Positions 42,701 to 50,600 of a DNA stretch of 64,000 bases are shown piece after piece; position 1 is the stretch's first letter; each line of letters starts with the position of its first letter. Made by a program: the position numbers and the translations under genes. The DNA is taken from positions 9,931,201 to 9,995,200 of the forward strand of contig OX621257.1 of NCBI GenBank assembly GCA_951640165.1. The letters run 5' to 3'. The notes under the pieces are model-generated. The model ran no database searches, was not told the DNA's origin, and was given only the letters and a program-made list of their open reading frames with translations. This DNA is from Pseudoips prasinana. Taxonomy: Eukaryota; Arthropoda; Insecta; Lepidoptera; Nolidae.

Positions 42701-45700
42701 GGATCTCTTCAAAAACGAAATGTGGAAGATATTCTAGGGAACTCTTCAAAAATCAACATAATGAGCTCTGCGTTTGTTTTGAAGATATGTATACTCACTT
42801 AGGGCATTAAAGCCGTTATTGCCGATCGAAAAAGGCGAAAATGTTATTTTTCCCTTATTTTCAAAATATTATTTTTATTTGCCATTTCAGAAAAAAATAC
42901 TGTTTCTCCCTTGACAAATTTTCTATTATTTTAGGCTTTAAAGATTATTAAAGTTTCTTAGACCAAGACATTTCTGTATACCACGTTTTTAGTTTTGCCA
43001 TCCTTTGCAAAAATATATAGGTCTTGTGGTTTTGACACTCTTGAGCACGCAACGTAGAGTTGTCCATGGGAGAAAAAGGCTTTTTCAAGATGTACCCCCG
43101 CAACTTTAAGCGTTTGCCCTTGGGATTTATTTATGGTAATTGCAAACGCAGTTTTCAGCGGAAACTAAACTCTTTTAAATTGGAATGGCAAATCAGTTGG
43201 AATGATGGGAATGCGGGGAAAAATTACAGTTTCGCCTTTTGCTATTCCAGTCATAATAACGGCTTTAATGACATTCCGTCCTAAATAGGTTACTTGTAAC
43301 CATGTGCCGTTACATAGCCTTGGTGGATCTAGGTTTCTCATAAGCATCACAGGAACTCCAACTTTCAGCCTCAACTTGTGAGAAGGCACTCCTGATAATT
43401 CTAAGGAGTTGAGAAACTCTGTTGGGTAAGATGTCACTTGCTCGGTATCCACGACGTTATCTACTGATAGATACTCGATGACATCTCCCTCTACGTCAGA
43501 CATAATTTGGTCATTTATCCGGCCTACTATTTCATTTGTTGGCGCCAATATCGCCCTTTCGCATAACCATTCCCGATTTTCGATATTAGCGCGTAAATCC
43601 GGATAGACACTATTTTTTTAATTGTATGTGCTATCCACAATTTGGCATCATTCGCTGCTCAGCGTGATCATACTCTCGGAGTCGGTAGGCATACGATCCT
43701 CGCCGATCTTCAGAAGAGCAGCAGCATACTGCCCGGCTTGATAATCATTATGGAGTAATATTCGCATATTCGTCGACAGTGAAACCCTTTGTACATGTGT
43801 CCATAGCACAGATGCTTTTAAACAGGCATTGATTTCATCTGCCGGTGTGCCCCTTGCTATAACCGCCAGGGTCTGCCGGAAGTCACCGGCCAATAGAACC
43901 ACCATTCCTCCCATAATACCTTGATTGTTTTTTATGTCTTTCATCGTGTGACGAAGTGCTTCGATTGCTCTTTTATGGGACATCGTACATTCATCCCAAA
44001 CCAGCAGTTTACATTGTTGCAACATTCTTCCACGCTCACTACTTTTTCTTATGTTACAAACTGGCATTTCCTCCCAACGCCATCTATCGAGCATAGTGAC
44101 AACTCGGATTATTTATCTATACTCCGTTCGGGCATTTTCTTTGTACTAAAAGTGTTATTATATTGATATTATTTTTTTCATACCTTTTTACTATTTATTT
44201 ACTTTTTTCCGATGAATTAAAACAATAACATGAACCGAACTCGTATAACGATCGACACCATTGCGTGATCACCAACTCGACATATAGTACTAATAGATCT
44301 ATACTCCATTAGAGCATTTTCTTTGTACTAAAAGTTGTATTATATTATATTTTCATACCTTTTTACTATTTATTTACATTTTTCCGATGAATTTTCAGTA
44401 CTGAATAGATGGCGCTGTATGTCCGGAATAAATTTTATTTTTTATTTTATTTTTGTAATAAATACTATCCTATGTCCTTTCTCAAGTTCCAAACTATGTC
44501 TGTACCAAATTTCACACAAATCGGTTCAGTAGTTTAGGCGTGAAGCAAAGACAGACAGACAGACAGACAGACAGAGTTACTTTCGCATTTATAATATTAG
44601 TTTGGATATACAGCCAAGGTGAGAACCGAGTTTTTGGAATACAGGTTTGCGTGATTCATGCGCAGCTATCTAAATCTGAACCATTTATTTTGATGGTTCA
44701 AACCCCACAGGGGGTGCCCTCCGGCGCGGGTTACTTAATTTCTAGACGGCTCGAGCCCTCTGCTCGCCTCTATAGTCCGGTGAAGCAGTGAAAGCCTCCT
44801 AGGCTAACTGTAGCAGACTACAAAAAAAAAAAAAAAAAAAACCGGAATGCTTTTTGTATATTTTTATAATTCTTCCGTAACACCGACCATTACGTCAATA
44901 TAATTCAAGGTTATTTTATCAAATCTCGAATATATTATATTTAATTATACTTTAACGTCACAACGTCAATAACTTTAAAATTTAGTAGTGGTAAAATTCT
45001 TAAGTTCCGCTTCGTTAGAACTAGGATTTTTAGAGTTTCAGATAAGAATATAATAATGTAATTATGATGATGCTGATGACTGTGTAGTATAAGTACAAAC
45101 CTAGTTATATTTATAGTTATTTTTCCTTTAAACAGAATTAATAAAAAAAAAGGTTTACGAAGTTTCATACATTGGCATTAAACAATATTGTAATCGAACA
45201 TCGAAATATTGTAAATTTTTCAGTCATCGAATCAAATAGTAGAGAAAACAAATACGAAACTATTTATGGAACCCCATATTATCTATTTATTTTTATTTAT
45301 CGTTTGGGCAGTGATTACCCTGGTGACAGAGTTGTTCAAGCCGCCCAGTAGCATGGACCGGACAACCCCGCTTCTGAGTTAAGCCGTTTGATAGGGTAAC
45401 CCGTTCATTGGGTAACTCGTATCGCAGTGTTACCCTTTGATTGACTTACAGCCTCGAAACCCAGTGAAAGGGTTAACACTTTTTTTATGGTAACCACGGG
45501 AAGGGTTAACCCCTTCCCGTGGTTCCCTTTCAATGACTTAAGCCCTTGAATAGCTTACCTTCTTGAAAAGGTTTAATCGTGTTACCCTGAATTACCCAAT
45601 CAACTTAGCAGCGTTTAGATGGGAATAGGTATACTCGCACCCGTGCGGTGCCTCATTGCCTAACTACTTTTAGTTAGGTACAACAAATTTGACGAACGAA

Positions 45701-47573
45701 CGACTGTTTATATTTTAAATTTGAAAGTTTAGTGACAACAAATAATCGAGCTAATAATGAACGTGTTATTTAAAGAACTGACTTACTTTAATCTTAATAT
45801 TGTGATAATCTGTATGATGTGATTATATTTTGTTAAATAATTATAATAATATTTTGCTGTGTGGTGACGGCATAGAATATCATCAACCCATTTCATCCCG
45901 TAGGGGGCGTAGAAATCGACCGAGGGCATACCTACCAGAGAACCGGCCGAAAGAGAACCGAAAGTTGGATGTCATAGTTCATAGATAAACGCAGCTGCGT
46001 TTATCTATGAACTATGACATCCAACTTTCTTTCTCCAAACCGCCTGCCAAGCTATGGCATATCTCCCATTCTTTGGGGAGGCTTTTGTCCAGCAGTGGAC
46101 GTACTTTGGCTGACATGAGGACGATGAAATAATTGACGGGCCTGTTGGCGTGGTGGGCAAATGCTTGCTTTTCACGCCGGAGCTCGTGGGTTCGATTCCC
46201 ACCTAGGACAGATATTGGTGTGCATGAACATGTCTGTTTGTCCTGAGTCTGGGTGTAATTATCTATATAAGTAGGTATGTTTTTACAAAATATAAGTAGT
46301 ATATGTAATATATCAGTTATCTGGTTTCCATAGTACAAGCTCTGCTTAGTTTGGGATCAGATGGCCGTGTGAAAATAATGTCCCTGGATATTATTATTAT
46401 TTAAATTATTGTATGCGTGTAGTGTAAATGAACTGATATATTATGTATATTAATTGACGTGACTAAAATGTTTTTTATCATGAAGTGCATATCACTTTAA
46501 GAATTTTCAGAGTCAAGCAATCTTAGGCTATGTAACTATCTATATATTTCATATATTAATTTCTGGCAATCTTTGTCTGATAAAAATACATTTTGGCGAC
46601 CACCTAGGTACAAGTTTTCCTAGACTAATTCTGTATTTAATAAAGTTCTTTACCGTAGTTTCATATTAGTTACTAATTCATTTGCAAATAATTATAGTTG
46701 AAATAAAAATACGGCTTCTATGGCCTTATTATGGCCTTATTGGCTTAAGGCAACTGTCTATGTTTTTGTGCCAAGAAGTGGTATGAAAAAATGACAAACT
46801 GGCTATCTCATATATCTTTTACAGAAACCAATGACCTTAGAATTTGACAAATGGATGACAATCGTATGTCACAGCCACTTTTTTTTCCAAAACTATAAGA
46901 GCTGTACTGTTGAAACTTGGTTGATGTATTCTGTGAACCGCATTAAGATTTTCACACAAAAATAGAAAAAGAACAATAATTTTGGGGGTTCCCCATACAT
47001 AGAACTGAAGCTAATTTTTTTTTCGTCGTACCCATACATGTGTAGTATCTATGGATTGGTCTTCAAAAATCATATTGAGGTTTCTAATATATTTTATTTT
47101 ACTAAACTGAATAGTTTGAGCAAGAGACACTTCCAAAGTGGTAAAATGAGTGCCCTTCTAAAATAGGAGAATGAAACTGCAAAAAATATGTGATGTAAAT
47201 TACCATGCAAACTTCCACCGAAAATTGGTTTGAACGAAATCTAGTAAGTAGATTTTTTAAGACGTCATAAGTCGTAAACCGCAATTTACCTTTCTTTCGC
47301 AATATTTCCACCGGTAAGTGCAAATATTTGTGTGATGAGCACGAATATTTGTTTCTGAGTCATGGATGTTTTCTATGTATTTAAGTATTTATCTATCTAT
47401 ATAAGTATGTATATCGTCGCCTGGTACCTATAGTACAAGCTTTGCTTAGTTTGGGGCTAGGATGATCTGTGTGACGTTGTCCCTATATTATTATATTATT
47501 ATTATTATTTAATCAACTGAAATACTTGCTGCTATGGAACCCTCCATGGGCGAGTCTGACTCGCACTTGGCCG

Positions 47574-47628
<55 letters not shown>

Positions 47629-50600
47629 CGTTTTTTAAAAAAATAAGTTTACCGCCGCTCTTGTCACTAGTGATTGTATATATGAGGCATCGCTATTATA
47701 AAATCATTCAACACCTCTCAAATTTTATCTTTTAGGAAAACGCCTGTTTGTTGTTTCAAAATTTCCAAACAGCTAAATTTCTAAGTTACAAACTTGGTCT
47801 TGTCTGAAATATTGTAACTTAATGCCTAAGACCTTTTAAGATTAGATTAGTTGGTTCTTAAACAATTTAAGAACAATAAGGCTCCTGGTATCACCAGGAG
47901 CCAGAGTTACAATAGAGCTTTTTAAGGCGGATGGTATACCAATCCTACGAGCTTTTCCGAAGTTATTTAACTTCGTCATACTAAAAGGTCAAACGTCACA
48001 AGGATGGCACATATTGGTGTGGTTGTGCTTTCTTCAATAAGGGCGATAAAAACTCTTTGAAGAAATAACAGACCCATCACGTTGCTGAGCCATGTTTACA
48101 AGTTGTTTTCGAGAGTCATTATGAATCGTTTCACGCGCAGGTTTGACGTCAACCACCCTTCTGAACAAGCCGGTCGCCGAAAATGCTTTAGTACCATTAC
48201 CACATACATACGCAGCGGCAAGTTATACAGAAGACCGAGGATATATCCAGCCATTATGCTTAGCGTTTGATTGAATCGAAACCTGGATGTACTTTGATCT
48301 TTCCAAGATTCCAAATTGACTACCGGTATGTCGAGGTGTTAAAGTGTTTGTATGAGAACTCGCAACCTATAGGATTGCAGCGAGGCGTGAGATAGGGAGA
48401 TATAACATCTCCATCTCCGTAACTATTCATCGCTGCATTGGAAGATGTCTTTAAGCTTCTGGACTGAAGGGCTTTGGCATCAATGCCTATGGTGAATACA
48501 TCCCTCACATTCGTACAATGCTCGATGAGGTCTTCGCAAGGTCTCTCTACTAGTGGGTCTGAAAATGAACATGGATAAGTCGAATATCATGTCGAACATT
48601 CAGGTTGCACCCATTCAAGTTAAGGTAAGAGACTCTGCACTCGAGGTTGTGGAGAGCTATATCTATACCTAGGACAGACCACCCCACTAGATCTAACGCG
48701 GTGGTTTTCACCGAAATCTGCGTCCGCCAGGAGAACGAAAGGGCGCCAGAACAGACATTCATTGAGTACCGACGGGATGTCTACCGGCACGAATTAGTGC
48801 ACTGGCGCGCACGGCTATAGTTACGCCTAAACGCGTGCCAGCGTGCCGTCGGTGCCATCCTACCTCACCTCAAGGCCTGGGTGGGAAGGAGGAGTCACCT
48901 ACGCAACCACTCTTATTTCCCACCCAGACTTCAGACTGACTCAGACACTCACCGGACACGGGTGTTTCGGTGAGTATCTGAACCGGATCGGCTGAGAAGC
49001 GACAACACACTGTCACCACTGCGGACGGGATCTGTCCCTGCCGGCAATCTTAGGGGCAATGCTGGTGGGTGACTCTTCTAAATGGCCGTGGTCTCCTTTT
49101 ATGAGGCAGTCATGCTCCAAAAGGAGGCCGTCGAGCGCGAACAGGATAAAGCTGATCCCGATCGCAGACGGAGGAGGCGCCGGAGCGGTGGCTGCACCCG
49201 GTAGCCCAACTCCCCCTCGGAGCTGCGGCGGCAGTAAGAGAAGTCAATGTTACCAGCACCAAGAAGACAGCGATCTGTTTATGGCGCAGTAGCTGTGCCG
49301 GACTGACAGGAGTCGGCAAATAGGGAGGACAATCCAGAGCCCTCTCAGGGTACGTGTGGGACCATCATACCATCTGTAACTTTTCGCATAAGGGGTGCAC
49401 TGGAGCAACATACCCGCGTTCCCGGGGCTCCTCCCATCAGGCGCCAAGAGAAGCTCACGGCAGGTAGGTTTAATCGGTGCGAGTCTGACGCATCCATCCG
49501 TAAACGGTTGCAACTCGCAGATTCTACGGCCGCTGAGGCAGAAAGTTTCTCAATTGGCGACCATGAACCGGAAAACGCAGCGTGGGCCCCCCAACAAGAT
49601 GGACCGATGATATTGCGAGGGTAGATGACAGCCGCTGGATGCGGGCGACGCAGGATCTACAGTTGTGGAGTATCTTTGGGAAGCAATGGACTTTGCCCAG
49701 CAGTACTTTCGGCTGATATGATGATAATGTGATGGTGACGATGATGATGCATCTATTCAATAACGGTGTACGCCACCACGCCTCCGCGGTTTAACTTTAA
49801 CAGACTAAAAATTAAATTCTTTGTTATAATATAATTATGTCCTCCTAGCCGAATTTCGGCCCCAGCGGCTATGCGCTATGAGTGCATGTGAGCGGTACAT
49901 ACCACAAGTGTGTGTGCAAACATAGGGGCACTATCTATTCCATCACTCTCATTATCCGATAAGACAACTAGCGACACGACCGGAAGGTCAGTTTACGTGT
50001 TCTCCGAGGCATGAGGCTATAATACCGCCAACTCCCAGACTTCGGGCTGACATAAGAAATTTTTCTTTTTACAGAAAAATCTCATAGACATTTTTGGCCC
50101 AACCCGGGATTTGAACCCAGGACTTCGTTATCTACGTTTGAACTCGCTACCACTAGACCAACGAAGTGTAACACATACTTTAAAAAAAGAACTGCTAAAT
50201 TGTTTTTACTTAAGTCCGTAGTACCTACCGAGTTCCAAATTAAAAGAAATCATGACAATAAACAAGAACAGACACGAAAAATTTAATATTATAGTGTTTA
50301 GCGACAAGCAAAATTGAACTTTAAAATCATACATACAAAATTATTACGACTAGATGTCACGTGCCGTGGTGGTTATGCAATTATCAAACCAATTTCGATG
50401 CGAAAGAGTGCATATCACAATGTCTTGGTTGGAATGGCTTACCCTGTTACAGTGTTACAGGGTATTGAAAGGGTAACCCGTTCGGAAGCGGTTCATTACA
50501 CCCGTTCGAAGGTGTAACACGTATCATAGGGTTTATTTTTAAAGCGCTTAAAAATACCCGTTTAAAAACCCGTTCAACGAGTATCCGGACGGTCCTTGCC

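Noticed and set aside
47526..47735. Open frame reading repeated YI
   Set aside because: It is the translation of the TA microsatellite.
46134..50170. Functional tRNA genes at the B-box motifs
   Set aside because: The tRNA-like heads continue into SINE bodies and lack a good anticodon arm.
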